From: Zingiber officinale
Taxonomy: Eukaryota; Streptophyta; Magnoliopsida; Zingiberales; Zingiberaceae
Length of the DNA: 64,000 bases
NCBI RefSeq assembly: GCF_018446385.1
Contig: NC_055990.1
Coordinates: forward strand, 27,923,891-27,987,890
Reading direction: 5' to 3'
In this document: positions 1-11,159 of the stretch, piece by piece
Layout of the letters: every line of letters starts with the position of its first letter
How positions within the stretch are numbered: position 1 is the first letter of the stretch
The notes under the pieces: model-generated
The model's input: the letters and a program-made list of their open reading frames with translations, nothing else
Told to the model about the DNA's origin: nothing
The model's database searches: none
Translations under genes and position numbers: made by a program

Positions 1-170
1 AGAGCGATCTCCAATCGAAGACCGGAATGCAGTCGATCCACCTGTAATTCTAAGGTTTTTCTAGTCAGCTCTTTGTCTTTTAATAGTTGCTGGCATTCTT
101 CCAACTCTTGTTTTAGGATCCCCAACTGTTGATCCTGTAAGGCCACCTTCTCTTGTAATTGAGGCAGGTC
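1..170 (-). pseudogene. Partial coiled-coil exon copy, cut by window edge
   Basis: This is the upstream part of the first duplicated copy of the coiled-coil exon, matching the segment after 1572 almost base for base. It encodes the Gln/Leu/Glu-rich heptad region in the minus orientation and runs off the window. Like the second copy it is joined at base 171 to the 81-bp array rather than to its normal upstream exon, so it is a duplication fragment. Confidence 0.6.
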
Positions 171-565
171 GGGAAATTCTATGAAGTAACCCGGACGGGC
201 CTCCATAGGAAGAACCGGAGACTCTAAACTATTCCAGAGAAAAAGTCGATCGGGAAATTCTATGAGGTAACCCGGACGGGCCTCCATAGGAAGAATCGGA
301 GACTCTAAACTATTCCAGAGAAAAAGTCGATCGGGAAATTCTATGAAGTAACCCGGACGGGCCTCCATAGGAAGAACCGGAGACTCTAAACTATTCCAAA
401 GAAAAAGTTGATCGGGAAATTCTATGAAGTAATTCGGTCGGGTCTTCATAGGAGGAACTGGAGACTATAAACCAAAGTCGATCGGGAAATTCTATGAAGT
501 AATTCGGTCGGGTCTTCATAGGAGGAACCGGAGACTATAAACCAGAGCCGATCGGGAAATTCTAT
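171..565. repeat. 81-bp minisatellite, first array
   Basis: Units begin at 171, 252, 333 and 414 (81-base spacing) with the word gggaaattctatgaag, followed by two shortened units starting at 484 and 554 (70-base spacing). The unit is 27 codons long, so the array stays open in the minus-strand reading frame. It sits exactly where the duplicated exon loses homology with the ancestral copy at about 3310. Confidence 0.9.
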
Positions 566-1123
566 TAAATACATTAGGCAAGATTTCACAGAAGAAATCA
601 GAGATTTCAAACTAATGCAAGGTATAATTAATCAGGGAATCTCCGGGCTTCGAAGCCTAATTAAGCAGGAATTGAGAAGGGATTCTATACGAGAGCCCAG
701 ATATATGAAAGTCTTTATTCAAAATCCGGCTGGGATATTATACTTAGCCTGAAGATCAATAATTTTATACAATTCCGTATCCAGTCTCAACTAAGATCAT
801 TCATCCTCGGGGAGATACAAAGCATACCGGATGTTACTTAAGGAAGAATCCATCAAGACAAGGCTTAACTCTGAAAGATGAACAAGGGATTTTTCTAATA
901 AAGTTTATATTTAGCAATCAAAAGCATGTCAGGAAGGGGTATTCTTAAACTAGCATAAAGGAGAAGCAAGTAAGTGTTAAAGTTTTCTTACACCTTGCAA
1001 GTACTTAATTACTCAGTATCAACTGCACTTTTTCCCACTGTCAGTTCTTACTTTACAAGTTTTTATGAATAATTTCCTTAAACATTTGGAAAAGGGCCTT
1101 TCAAATCTGAGGGTAGTTCTTCA

Positions 1124-2020
1124 TTAAGCCTGCGGCGATTTATGAAAGAAAGGGGAGGTTCTCTGGGTAGATATCCACCCTCTTTTAACTGTTGGAGAAC
1201 TCCCGATACGGAATGATTTAGCACCCACTATCCTGCGAACAAATTCCCGGGCAAATGCTGGGGACTGTAAGTAAGCTTGCCGCCATTCTTCCCACCGACT
1301 CTTTTCCTGCTTCTTATAATTCTGGAAATCAGCTTGCAGCTTTGTGTTTTGTTCTTTTAAAACATCCTTCTCCGATCTTAGCTGTTCCAATTCCTTCGGG
1401 AGCAGTGATAATTTGTTATCTTGAGCTTTCCTCAGCTCTTGTTCCTGTAGAATAGTGAAATCATGAGAAGCCAGGTCCTGAGCTTGGTCAGAAAGACATG
1501 CATTATGAAGCTTCTCTACTTTCTCTAAGATAAGACTTTTCTGAGAAGCATCTAAGAGAGCTTTCTCTTTTAGAGCGATCTCCAATCGAAGACCGGAATG
1601 CAGTCGATCCACCTGTAATTCTAAGATTTTTCTAGTCAGCTCTTTGTCTTTTAATAGTTGCTGGCATTCTTCCAACTCTTGTTTAAGGATCCCCAACTGT
1701 TGATCCTGTAAGGCCACCTTCTCTTGTAATTGAGGCAGGTCGGGAAATTCTATGAAGTAACCCGGACGGGCCTCCATAGGAAGAACCGGAGACTCTAAAC
1801 TATTCCAGAGAAAAAGTCGATCGGGAAATTCTATGAGGTAACCCGGACGGGCCTCCATAGGAAGAACCGGAGACTCTAAACTATTCCAGAGAAAAAGTCG
1901 ATCGGGAAATTCTATGAAGTAACCCGGACGGGCCTCCATAGGAAGAACCGGATACTCTAAACTATTCCAAAGAAAAAGTCGATCGGGAAATTCTATGAAG
2001 TAATTCGGTCGGGTCTTCAT
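1124..2020 (-). CDS. Chimeric ORF: 27-residue repeats plus coiled coil
   Basis: A 298-codon open frame on the minus strand. Residues 1 to about 92 are tandem 27-residue repeats (each with a PxYFIEFPDRLFLWNSLE-like core, some units diverged) translated from the 81-bp minisatellite. Residues about 95-245 are a Leu/Glu/Lys/Gln-rich coiled coil. The end is basic and Ser-rich. The coiled coil is a duplicate of the last exon of the broken gene at 2695-5085; the repeat part replaced the normal upstream exons. The C-terminal frame differs from the related gene at 5864-8070, which suggests a frameshift near 1135. No promoter is evident. It may be a by-product of the duplication rather than a real gene, although the frame stays open where the ancestral copy has stops. 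Confidence 0.35.
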   Translation of the reverse strand: MKTRPNYFIEFPDRLFLWNSLEYPVLPMEARPGYFIEFPDRLFLWNSLESPVLPMEARPGYLIEFPDRLFLWNSLESPVLPMEARPGYFIEFPDLPQLQEKVALQDQQLGILKQELEECQQLLKDKELTRKILELQVDRLHSGLRLEIALKEKALLDASQKSLILEKVEKLHNACLSDQAQDLASHDFTILQEQELRKAQDNKLSLLPKELEQLRSEKDVLKEQNTKLQADFQNYKKQEKSRWEEWRQAYLQSPAFAREFVRRIVGAKSFRIGSSPTVKRGWISTQRTSPFFHKSPQA

Positions 2021-2136
2021 AGGAGGAACTGGAGACTATAAACCAAAGTCGATCGGGAAATTCTATGAAGTAATTCGGTCGGGTCTTCATAGGAGGAACC
2101 GGAGACTATAAACCAGAGCCGATCGGGAAATTCTAT
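1742..2136. repeat. 81-bp minisatellite, second array
   Basis: Units start at 1742, 1823, 1904 and 1985 (81 bases), then two shorter units at 2055 and 2125. Unit number and order match the first array at 171-565, so the array existed before the 1.57-kb duplication or was carried with it. Confidence 0.9.
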
Positions 2137-2694
2137 GAAATACATTAGGCAAGATTTCACAGAAGAAATCAGAGATTTCAAACTAACGCAAGGTATAATT
2201 AATCATGGAATCTCCGAGCTTCGAAGCCTAATTAAGCAGGAATTGAGAAGGGATTCTATACGAGAGCCCAGATATATGAAAGTCTTTATTCAAAATCCGG
2301 CTGGGATATTATACTTAGCCTGAAGATCAATAATTTTATACAATTCCGTATCCAGTCTCAACTAAGATCATTCATCCTCGGGGAGATACAAAGCATACCG
2401 GATGTTACTTAAGGAAGAATCCATCAAGACAAGGCTTAACTCTGAAAGATGAACAAGGGATTTTTCTAATAAAGTTTATATTTAGCAATCAAAAGCATGT
2501 CAGGAAAGGGTATTCTTAAACTAGCATAAAGGAGAAGCAAGTAAGTGTTAAAGTTTTCTTACACCTTGCAAGTACTTAATTACTCAGTATCAACTGCACT
2601 TTTTCCCACTGTCAGTTCTTACTTTACAAGTTTTTATGAATAATTTCCTTAAACATTTGGAAAAGGGCCTTTCAAATCTGAGGGTAGTTCTTCA

Positions 2695-5085
2695 TTAAGC
2701 CTGCGGCGATTTATGAAAGAAAGGGGAGGTTCTCTGGGTAGATATCCACCCTCTTTTAACTGTTGGAGAACTCCCGATATGGAATGATTTAGCACCCACT
2801 ATCCTGCGAACAAATTCCCGGGCAAATGCTGGGGACTGTAAGTAAGCTTGCCGCCATTCTTCCCACCGACTCTTTTCCTGCTTCTTATAATTCTGGAAAT
2901 CAGCTTGCAGCTTGTGTTTTGTTCTTTTAAAACATCCTTCTCCGATCTTAGCTGTTCCAATTCCTTCGGGAGCAGTGATAATTCGTTATCTTGAGCTTTC
3001 CTCAGCTCTTGTTCCTATAGAATAGTGAAATCATGAGAAGCCAGGTCCTGAGCTTGGTCAGAAAGATAGGCATTATGAAACTTTTCTACTTTCTCTAAGA
3101 TAAGACTTTTCTGAGAAGCATCTAAGAGAGCTTTCTCTTTTAGAGCGATCTCCAATCGAAGACCGTAATGCAGACGATCCACCTGTAATTCTAAGGTTTT
3201 TCTAGTCAGTTCTTTGTCTTTTAATAGTTGCTGGCATTCTTCCAACTCTTATTTTAGGATCCCCAACTGTTGATCCTGTAAGGCCACCTTCTCTTGTAAT
3301 TGAGGCAGGTCACTGGTAGAAGAAGGAGGCGCGGCCCTCAATGTTTCCAATTGAGTTTTTAACTTCTGGTTCTCCTGATCTTTAGCTACGAGTAGCTGAT
3401 CAATTTGTAAACTTGAGGCAAGTAACTAAACAAAAAGGCAAGGTAATTAGGAATCAGTAGACAAAATTGATAGCATGTAACCAGAAATGCTTACCGCTAT
3501 TGCCTGGCGACTGTGACGATCAGCTCGATGAGGAAGACTGAGGCCCCTTAGCTGCTCTTGATCTTGAGACCAAGATTCAGCTAATATGCCCTGTAATTGT
3601 AACGAGCCATAGCTAGACGGTTCAGAGGGTCGTCCCAATTGAGAAGGAAGACCCAAAGCTTGTCTGAACAAAGGTCAGGGAATGGAGGACACAGGAGGTA
3701 GAGAAGAAGAAGAAGACGCAATAGGAGGAAAAGCAGAAACAAGAGGAGCAGAAAAAGAAGTAGATGGAATCGATGATAAGACAGGGGAGGGGGATTCAAC
3801 CGCTGAAGGACTAATATTTGGGGAAGATCTCCGACAAGGCGTCCGTTTAGCTCGAGACCTAAAGGCAAGGGGGGCAAGGCCAATGCCAAAGGAGCAGAAA
3901 ACGCAGGAGGAATATCATCCTTCTCAGGAGCAGAAATCGGGGAAGCTGAAACAATAGAAGAAGAAGGGATAAGCAGGCCAGGTCTCATCATCCTAAGAGC
4001 AGGATTAGAGATAAGATGAGTGGGAGCTGTCGGGGCCTTACCTCTCTCAAGAGAGATGGGTGCTGGGATAAGAGGAGTTTGGACAAAAGTACCAAAGAAG
4101 TCGCTAAAAGGAGAAGTCTTAGTAAGATTTGGCTTCTGAACTAAGGTAACAAAAGGCTCTTCTTCTTCCTCTTCGGCAAGTGATGCAGCCTCTGCCCGTC
4201 GTTCTTCCTCTGAAAGGAATCCCAGAGTAGAGGGATTAGGATCGGATCGACGGGTATGTAACCATTCTTCCCCAAGGCTATTGATAAAAGACTTAGTCAT
4301 AGCAGAATTTTTATACATGAAGGCTGGAAGAAGAGCATCAGCTGTAATATAGATATCAAACACCATTATCAAAAAGGATACGCTAATTAGTATAAGCAAG
4401 ACAAAATAATTATACCTACCAAAGAAACTGTCCAAGGGAGTGTCAATGTGGCCTATCCCGAAAGGAAACATCAAACCCTCTTCGATCAGATGCGGCAAAC
4501 TGAACTTTGCCCCTCGCAGTTTAGGTAGAGCAGATGCGACAGAGGGATCATTGAGGAGACCATGAGTGTCGGGAAGCAGGGGTAGGTCATATATCCATTG
4601 AATAGGAAATGGAGGAGGAGAAGGAAGACGCATATAAAAAAAAAATTATACCATTCACCTTAAGGGGGAATGCGATTGAATAGAATGGCCTTGGGACGAG
4701 ACTGAAACTTAAAAACACCAACATCTACCCGACGAGGGATGAAGAAGTGATGGAAAAGACGAGGAGACAGCGGGAAATCTAACAGTTTGGATACTCCAAC
4801 AAAGCCTATTAGAATGGAAAAGGATTGAGGGACGAACTGGTTGAGCGGGATAGGAAAATAGCGGCTAACCTCACAAAAGAAAGGGTGAAGGGGAAATCTG
4901 AAACCTTGCAAGACTTGGTCCCTGAAGATGGAGATGCATCCTAAGGGAGGAAGGTGAGGACCCTCATGAGGAGCAGGACGGATAATGTAAGAAGGAAAAC
5001 CATAAGTTGCCTGTAAGTCCACTTCTTCTGTATCTATGAGGTCGGAAGAACACGAGAGGAACCACGCCGGAGGAGAAACCGCCAT
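2695..5085 (-). pseudogene. Broken transposon-type gene with gypsy-type domain and coiled coil
   Basis: This is a degraded relative of the gene at 5864-8070. The first exon (from 5085) starts at a good ATG and encodes the N-terminal domain, with the same PPxGCxSxFRDQxLxGxRFPLHPF-like block seen in putative gypsy-type transposon proteins. It carries an in-frame TAA at 4660-4662 and a frame change at a run of ten T (minus strand) just after it. A plausible intron (GT near 4418, AG near 4342) ends this exon. The Ser/Pro-rich second exon has a frameshift near 3860. A good donor lies at 3493-3494, and the coiled-coil last exon begins near 3430. That exon has further stops at 3249-3251 and near 3015. 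It cannot make a full protein. Its last exon is the source of the tandem copies downstream. Confidence 0.65.
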
Positions 5086-5863
5086 TAAGAGAAGGGGTTA
5101 AAAGAAAAGGAATTGAGAAGTGAAAAGATGAACAGAAGGAAGCAGAAGAAGACTCCGTAAACCCTTGTCCCTCTTCTAGTCCTGTGCTAAAACCTCTAAA
5201 TAGAAGAGGCGAAAGGGAAAAGGAGAATAAAAGGTGCTCAGAATGTCAATCGTCATAAATAGGTAATAATATCAGAGAATAAAATCAAGGGAAAGATATG
5301 AAGTCAAATAAACTTCCTCGGAAAAGGTGTAAAGTTTCCTTAGAAATAATTTTTGAAGAGACTTCATAAAGACAAAGCCAAAATTAGTATTATAAACATA
5401 GTCTCAAAGCATGGGTGTAGTATAATATAAGTTGAGCATCGGATATTGATCAATAGATGAAACGGGGTTAAATCAAACCATCCTGATGAATCGACCGGGA
5501 CAAAAAGTAACCCAGATCCGCTGACTAAAGACTCAGTATAAGCCATCGCATAGGATGCGTAATGTTAATACCCATAAGACCTGACAAGGAGGTAAATCGG
5601 TCGATTAAGATAAATCGACCGATATCGGAAGTCCCCTCGAAATATCGGGCGGTACTTATATATCGGTCGGGTTGTTGGAGAATTAGTCGTAGAGAAAGAT
5701 TGAGCATGGATAAGTCAAGTGACATTTGGTACATTTACATGAAACCGACAAATTATCTAAAGATAAAGTAAGATTAGCAATCCAGGATACCATTCAGAAC
5801 CACATAAGTTTGTCGGAGGATCATGGCAAAGTCTCGATCCCCCTTCTTTACAATAACCGGAAA
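5086..5863. other. Spacer between the two transposon-type genes
   Basis: No credible gene. On the minus strand it would hold the 3' flank of the upstream gene and the promoter of the broken gene. A TATA-like tctatttagagg lies about 110 bases before the broken gene's ATG. It contains a perfect inverted repeat (cggtcgatt at 5598-5606, aatcgaccg at 5613-5621) and other ATCGGTCGAT-type words that recur in the 39-bp array at 9.8 kb. Confidence 0.5.
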
Positions 5864-8070
5864 TTAAGTTAAAGTTAGTTTTGAGTACAAATCAGGAGGC
5901 CTTTCTTCAATAAGTCTGCGGCGGTTCAGGAAATTGAGAGGAGGAACGCGCGCTAAGTAGCCCTCCTCTTCCAATTGTCGAATTGCTCCCTTGGCCCCTG
6001 CAGTAAAAGCAGACAAGATGGATCTCACAATCGGTCGGTTGAATTCATTAGACTCAATCATGGCAGTAGCTCGTTCTTTGTAACGAACATCTTCATGCTC
6101 CTTATAGACCACCAATGTCATCTGAGAGGTTTTCAATTCATTTTCCCTAGCAGCAACCTCGGCTTTGGTCAAATCAAGGGAATTGTTTAGAGATGCCACC
6201 TCGTTTTCTTTCAATTGCAAGGCCTTCAACTTCTCACTCAACTCTGCTTCATAATTATCTTTTAACTCGCCAAGTTTTGAGGTCAACTCTTGATTGAGGT
6301 CCGTAACCAATTTGAATTGGGCTTCAAGACTCTCAATTTGAGTTTCAAGTTGCTTCTGGGCGGCAGCAGAAAATTTGACAGAAGACAGTTCGGTAACTTG
6401 CTGTTGCAGCCTTTTGTTCTCCGATTTCAATTTTTCATTCTCAGTGTATAAGATGTGTAATAGTCGGGAGAAACCCATGTTCTCTAGCCACCGCTGGGAG
6501 CATATCCAAAACTGTGAGATAGTATTTCAGAAACAGAAAGCAGGAGTATATAATCATACCTTATTCTCTTTATGAGAAAAGCGGTCAATCGCTTCAGGGA
6601 CGGAAAGCCCCTCGAAAAGGGGACGAACCTCATCCCAAGAATTAGCAAAAGAGCCCCCCAGTAATATGGGGAGGACAAGGATGGTAGAAGAGCCAGCTGA
6701 GAAAGAAGAAGTAGGGATAGATGGTGGAGCAAAAACCAAGTAAGAAGAAGGCGAAGAGGGTAAAGATCCTGAAGTCGGAATAGACAAAGGAAAAGTAAAA
6801 GAAGCGTCACCAGAGATACTAGTTTTAGGAAAAGGAGAGGTAGGAAAATTCAAGGAAGGATAAAGTTCTGTTAATGTGGGCTCATCGGAAAGAAGATCAG
6901 TTGACACAAAATCTTCTGAAGTTAGCTCATCGGCAAAGAGAATGAGCCTCCTTTTTGGAGGAGGAGCCCTGGTTAGCTTGCGTCCCGGACGCTTGCTCGT
7001 AGAAATTTCAGTTATGGGTTTATCAGAGCTACCAGGGGATGTAAGCTCAATAAGAGGAATAGAGGTAGATGAGGAGACAGCAACAGCTGCGGGAAACAGA
7101 ATAGTGGAAGCAGGATCAGGGAGGATATGCGCAGCAAGATCCCTAGAAGAACCTCCTGGAGCCTCATGAAGCCTCGACGAGCTAGGCACTTCAGCTAAAA
7201 TAGTTGGCCCTTCACTTACAGGGGGAGGGGCCAGAGCAGCTAGGAATTCAGCCTCCTTAGCACGAAGTAGGTCTTCCTCCACGCGTAGTTCGTCATTGAT
7301 CAAAGCATCATAGAAGTTCTCCACTGTATGAAAAGAAGAAACGGTTTAGGTAATTAAAAGCAGTAAAGAAGAGGCAAGATGTTACCTAAGGAAATAGAGG
7401 TATCAGGTTTGACGGGGCTTAAGCCAAATAGATACAGAAGTTCAACTTTCAACCATTTTGAAATAGAGAGCCGGTGACCTAGTAGCTTCTCACAATAAAC
7501 GGGAAAAGAGGGAAGCAGATGAAGCTCTCTAACATCGGGCAGAGGAGGTAAGAAGGATTTCCAAGCATGATACCAAGGGATGGGTCCAGGAAACTTTAGG
7601 AAGAAAAAACGGGATTTCCAGGCCTTGAGAGACGATGGCATATCACCAAAAAGAACCATTTTAGTTCGCGACTGGAACAAGAAAACACCAGGCTCAGAGA
7701 GTTTGGGGTAGAAAAACATGAAGAAATTCTGAGGAGTAGGAGGAATGTCTCGTAAACGGAAAAGCATGCAAGTGCCACATAGATAACGAAAAGTATTAGG
7801 TGCAAATTGTTGCAGGGGAATGTTGAAATATTGACTTATTTCAATCAAGAAAGAGGGGATAGGGAACCTTAAAGCGCCTATCAACCGATCCCTGAAAAAA
7901 GTCACGCAGTTATCAGGTGGATGATGAGGTCGATCATTCGGTGCTGGGATTATGATTCTATATTCCTTAGGAATTTCATACTGATGACGGATGGATGATC
8001 TAACATTCTTATCAAAGATAGAAGACATATGGACATACCAAGGAGCAATTGCTTCCTCAGCCATGGACAA
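5864..8070 (-). CDS. Transposon-type protein, gypsy-type N-terminal domain, coiled coil
   Basis: Predicted three-exon gene, about 698 residues: 8070-7386, 7323-6560 and 6511-5864. The introns are 62 and 48 bases, both GT-AG, and the frame is kept across both joins. The 48-base intron is short for a plant. Exon 1 (residues 1 to about 228) resembles the 'putative gypsy type transposon' family (Pfam PF04195): a YEIPxEYRIIIP block, then PPDNCVTFFRDRL, then LRFPIPSF and PLQQFAPNTFR. Exon 2 is Ser/Pro/Thr-rich with a short basic stretch (RKLTRAPPPKRR) that could be a nuclear signal. Exon 3 starts a coiled coil of about 130 residues and ends with a short basic tail. Such genes usually belong to plant retroelement derivatives; their molecular role is unknown. 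No lesion is visible, so it may be expressed. The family call is from memory of motif pattern. Confidence 0.6.
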
Positions 8071-9253
8071 AGGTATAAGTTAGGGAAACAATAGATTACT
8101 TACTGGGGGCAATAAAGAGGAACGTCAAGAAGTAGCAGATACGAAGTTTTTTTTTTTTTCAGTTGCAGACGGCAACAAGAGAATGGTGCCAGAGGAGAAA
8201 TGAGGTTGAGAAGAAGACGAAGGGTTTAGGGTTCAAGAAATATACCACTATAGACAAAATAAAATGCTTTCTAGTCCAACGGATGCCAAGGATCAGGGGA
8301 AAAGAGCGAGTGGTTCGTGCAACGTGGCGGCCGGAAAAGGTAAGTGTCAGGTCATTTACATCGGATGTGACAAACCAGATCGCAAGGGGGTTGGTAGTGC
8401 CTCGAACATTCTCTCACCCGATGGAAAGTCAATCACTAATTAGAAAGTTTCGAAAGAAGACGTGAACGACTGGGCATAATAAAATAGAAAGGACAGAACT
8501 TTTTGACCATACCCACACTAAAGACAAAAATATTTTAAGAATAAAAGTTTAGAAAAATGACAAATTTTAGTCTATCCGTGTAGAATCTGACTTACTATTT
8601 ATTGAAAATATTTTTAACGAGGGCAATTGTGGTTATATTAGTATGATATTGACTTCAGTCAATAAGACAACATCAGTTGATATAACATTGGTTATAATAT
8701 TAAACTATACTAATAGTTAAGATAACCTTAGCTATGATAAATGATACATAGGATACATGAAGAAATAATGAACATAACATCACATTATAAATAATAGAGG
8801 AATTCAGTAAAAGCCTTGGATTAGATACAAAAATTTGTCTTTACACTTAGAATCTGATCAAATACATAGCGTCACATTTCCTCAGGAACAACAAACCTCA
8901 AATAGATAGTAAATATTACAAGCACAAGTTCTTAGAGCCTTCGGAAAATTTCAATCACCACTGGATTCAAACTTACCATGGAGCAGAGATGGAAATAGCC
9001 CACTTCGTCCGAACTTGTCAAGGCGCACAAGAGGCAATATTTTGCCCTGGACGAAGAAAGCAACGAAAAACAAAAAAGCTCAAGAGCAACGAGACAGGGG
9101 AACATTGATTCATTCCATGATGGAAAAGTAAATGTAAAAACCACTTCCCCTCTCAAACCGTGTAAGCTCAGCGAGTGGAGCAATCAAGTTCAGCCCAAGG
9201 GTAACATGTGTTGTGCCCTTCACACAACACCCATGGGTCATTTGGCTGCCCCT
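8071..9253. other. Gene-free upstream region
   Basis: No supported gene. A run of T/A lies at 8148-8159, just before the intact transposon-type gene. The rest is AT-rich with only short chance frames. The small frames at 8163-8465 (+) and 8932-9183 (-) have no recognisable motif. Confidence 0.4.
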
Positions 9254-9484
9254 CTATAAGTAGAAAAAATTTCTCTGAAGTTTCTTGGGTCCTTCAGAGC
9301 ACCTGCATCTTTGGATAGAAGATTTGAACTGTGAAGCTTCCTCTCTTAAGACGATCCCTTGAACCCCTGGAGTAACCGGAGCAAAAATCCCAATAAACTC
9401 ATATATAGATCTCACCTGGTCCAACAAAAGTTGCCTCCAAAAAGGAGGATCCACGACCATGGCCTTAGCAACAAAAAGTGGCAA
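9254..9484 (-). pseudogene. Possible remnant of a related C-terminal exon
   Basis: A 76-codon frame whose order of features (VRSIxEF, then GVQGIVLREEA, then a basic tail) recalls the end of the protein at 5864-8070 (VRSILSAF, then GAKGAIRQLEEE, then a basic tail). The upstream coiled coil is missing. This would be a third, truncated member of the cluster. The similarity is weak and by eye. Confidence 0.25.
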
Positions 9485-9776
9485 GGAAAAAAAAGAACTG
9501 AGAGGGGTTGTGGGTGAAGAGAAGGTTGTAGCCCTATTTAAAGGAGAAAAAGGCTCACGGGATTGCTATACTTAATTTATTAAGAGAGTGGTACACAAGA
9601 TCTGTGAGGTCATTTTAAAATCTGGAGCAGAGTCACGGGTAGGAAAAGACAAGACCATACTTATGTCTAGTCAGTCGTCTACACCTCCTTCGACTAGACT
9701 TAAGGGAAGGCTAGTGATATGGGTTAGGTTTTAAGGGTCTTCAGATGAGGAAAGAAAAGGAAGAAAGAGTCAAAGG

Positions 9777-10379
9777 AGGTAGGCCAATAACGGCCGAAAC
9801 ATACTTTCAGAACAAAGGTAGGCCAATATCAGCCGATACATGCCTGCCGAACGAAGGTAGGCCAATATCGGTCGATACATGCCTGCCGTATGAAGGTAAG
9901 CCAATATTGGTCGGGACATACCTTCAGAACAAAGGTAAACCAATATCGGTCGATACATGCTTGCCGTATGAAGGTAAGCCAATAACGACCGATACATACT
10001 CCAGAGCAAAGATAGACCAATATCGGCCGATACATGCCTATCGAACGAAGGTAGGCCAATATCGGTCGATACATGCTTGCCGTATGAAGGTAAGTCAATA
10101 TTGGTCGGGACATACCTCCAGAACAAAGATAGACCAATATCGGCCGATACATGCTTGCCGAACGTAGGCAGGCCAATATCGGTCGATACATGCTTGCCAT
10201 ATGAAGGTAGGCTAATAACGGCCGAGACATACTTTCGGAACAAAGGTAGGCCAATATCGGTCGATACATGCTTGCCGAACGAAGGTAGGCCAATATCGGT
10301 CGATACATGCCTGCCGTATGAAGGTAAGCCAATAACAACCGATACATACTCCAGAGCAAAGATAGACCAATATCGGTCA
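9777..10379. repeat. 39-bp tandem repeat array with palindromic core
   Basis: About 15-16 units of roughly 39 bases. Each has a core such as tatcggtcgatacatgc or the perfect palindrome tatcggccgata, followed by gccgaacgaaggtaggcc-like sequence. Thirty-nine is divisible by three, which is why long frames appear on both strands; these are repeat translations, not genes. Variants (ataacggccg, attggtcggg) alternate in a higher-order pattern. Confidence 0.9.
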
Positions 10380-10659
10380 AGAGGGTTCTTTCAAGCAAAG
10401 AACCCACATAGTTCCTTCAATGAATACCTTAGAAACATGTTGAATAAAATATTATTTTTTAACACAACAAAGATACAAATAGAAGTCACATGAAGAAGAA
10501 TCATACATGAATATATCGAATAGAATAATTCATGAAAGAGAATATATATTTTGGCGGGAAATATGCTTTCAGCTTGTCTTGCAGGCGCTAAACGACAAAG
10601 AAGGTACATCTGGGGTACAAAAAAGATTCCTTAAAAATTATCTTCCGCAAGGGCACAGC

Positions 10660-10736
10660 TGACGTCATCTCATAACGAACTCTAACAAACCGGGGTCCAC
10701 TTCATGGCTACGGAGGTTACATGAAGTGGTATAAAA
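10660..10736 (+). promoter_or_regulatory. LTR-like promoter: TGACGTCA, inverted repeat, TATA
   Basis: A perfect bZIP-type palindrome tgacgtca (10660-10667) is followed by an inverted repeat ccacttcatg (10697-10706) / catgaagtgg (10720-10729) that abuts the TATA box tataaaa (10730-10736). Downstream to about 11155 lies GC-richer sequence typical of an LTR R/U5 or 5' leader, then abrupt AT-rich DNA. Probably a truncated LTR, plus strand. No matching LTR was found in the window. Confidence 0.5.
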
Positions 10737-11159
10737 GGGGGAATCCTCTCCGTTGGCTAGGTAAGTTCACATCATTGTGTACTTTCACAACCCTAATTTT
10801 CCGGCTACTGTTCATCTTCTTTATTCTTCCTTCCTTGGCATCAAGAGAGATCACTAACTTGAACGTCGGAGGGCCTAGCCAGGGATTCTCACCCCGGTCT
10901 TAGGTCACTGACGATAGCGTTGGTTGGTCTCTTGTGCGCAGGGAGCCTCGGGAGCTTAGGAGTTCGACTTTCTCCTATCTGGACGGGGATTTCTTCCTAC
11001 TTATCAGATTTCCTTCGATGACTCTGGTTTTCTTCCGATCCGCTTTGGGTTTCTCGGGTCGAGGTTCTATCGGCATTATTCTTCATCAGTACGGTGAGTT
11101 TCCTTTTTCCGGATCTCCTTCACGGTTAGCTTCTCAGACAGGATCAGTATGATATTATT

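Larger units (their letters stand above)
1..3310. repeat. 1.57-kb tandem segmental duplication
   Basis: The same sequence starts at 1, 1572 and 3142, a period of 1571 then 1570 bases. Each unit holds the coiled-coil end of a minus-strand gene, about 560 bases of 3' flank and, in the first two junctions, an 81-bp minisatellite. The third copy at 3142 continues at about 3310 into unique upstream exons, so it is the ancestral position. The copies differ by few substitutions, which suggests recent duplication. The first copy is cut by the window edge. Confidence 0.9.

Noticed and set aside
3682..3957. 91-codon Glu/Lys-rich plus-strand frame
   Set aside because: Antisense of the Ser/Pro/Leu-rich exon of the broken transposon-type gene; composition artefact.
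9777..10379. CRISPR-like regular repeats
   Set aside because: Units are contiguous, with no unique spacers, and the DNA is plant nuclear.
9745..10493. Several long open frames on both strands
   Set aside because: They are translations of the 39-bp array, whose unit is a multiple of three. No start context or domain supports a gene.
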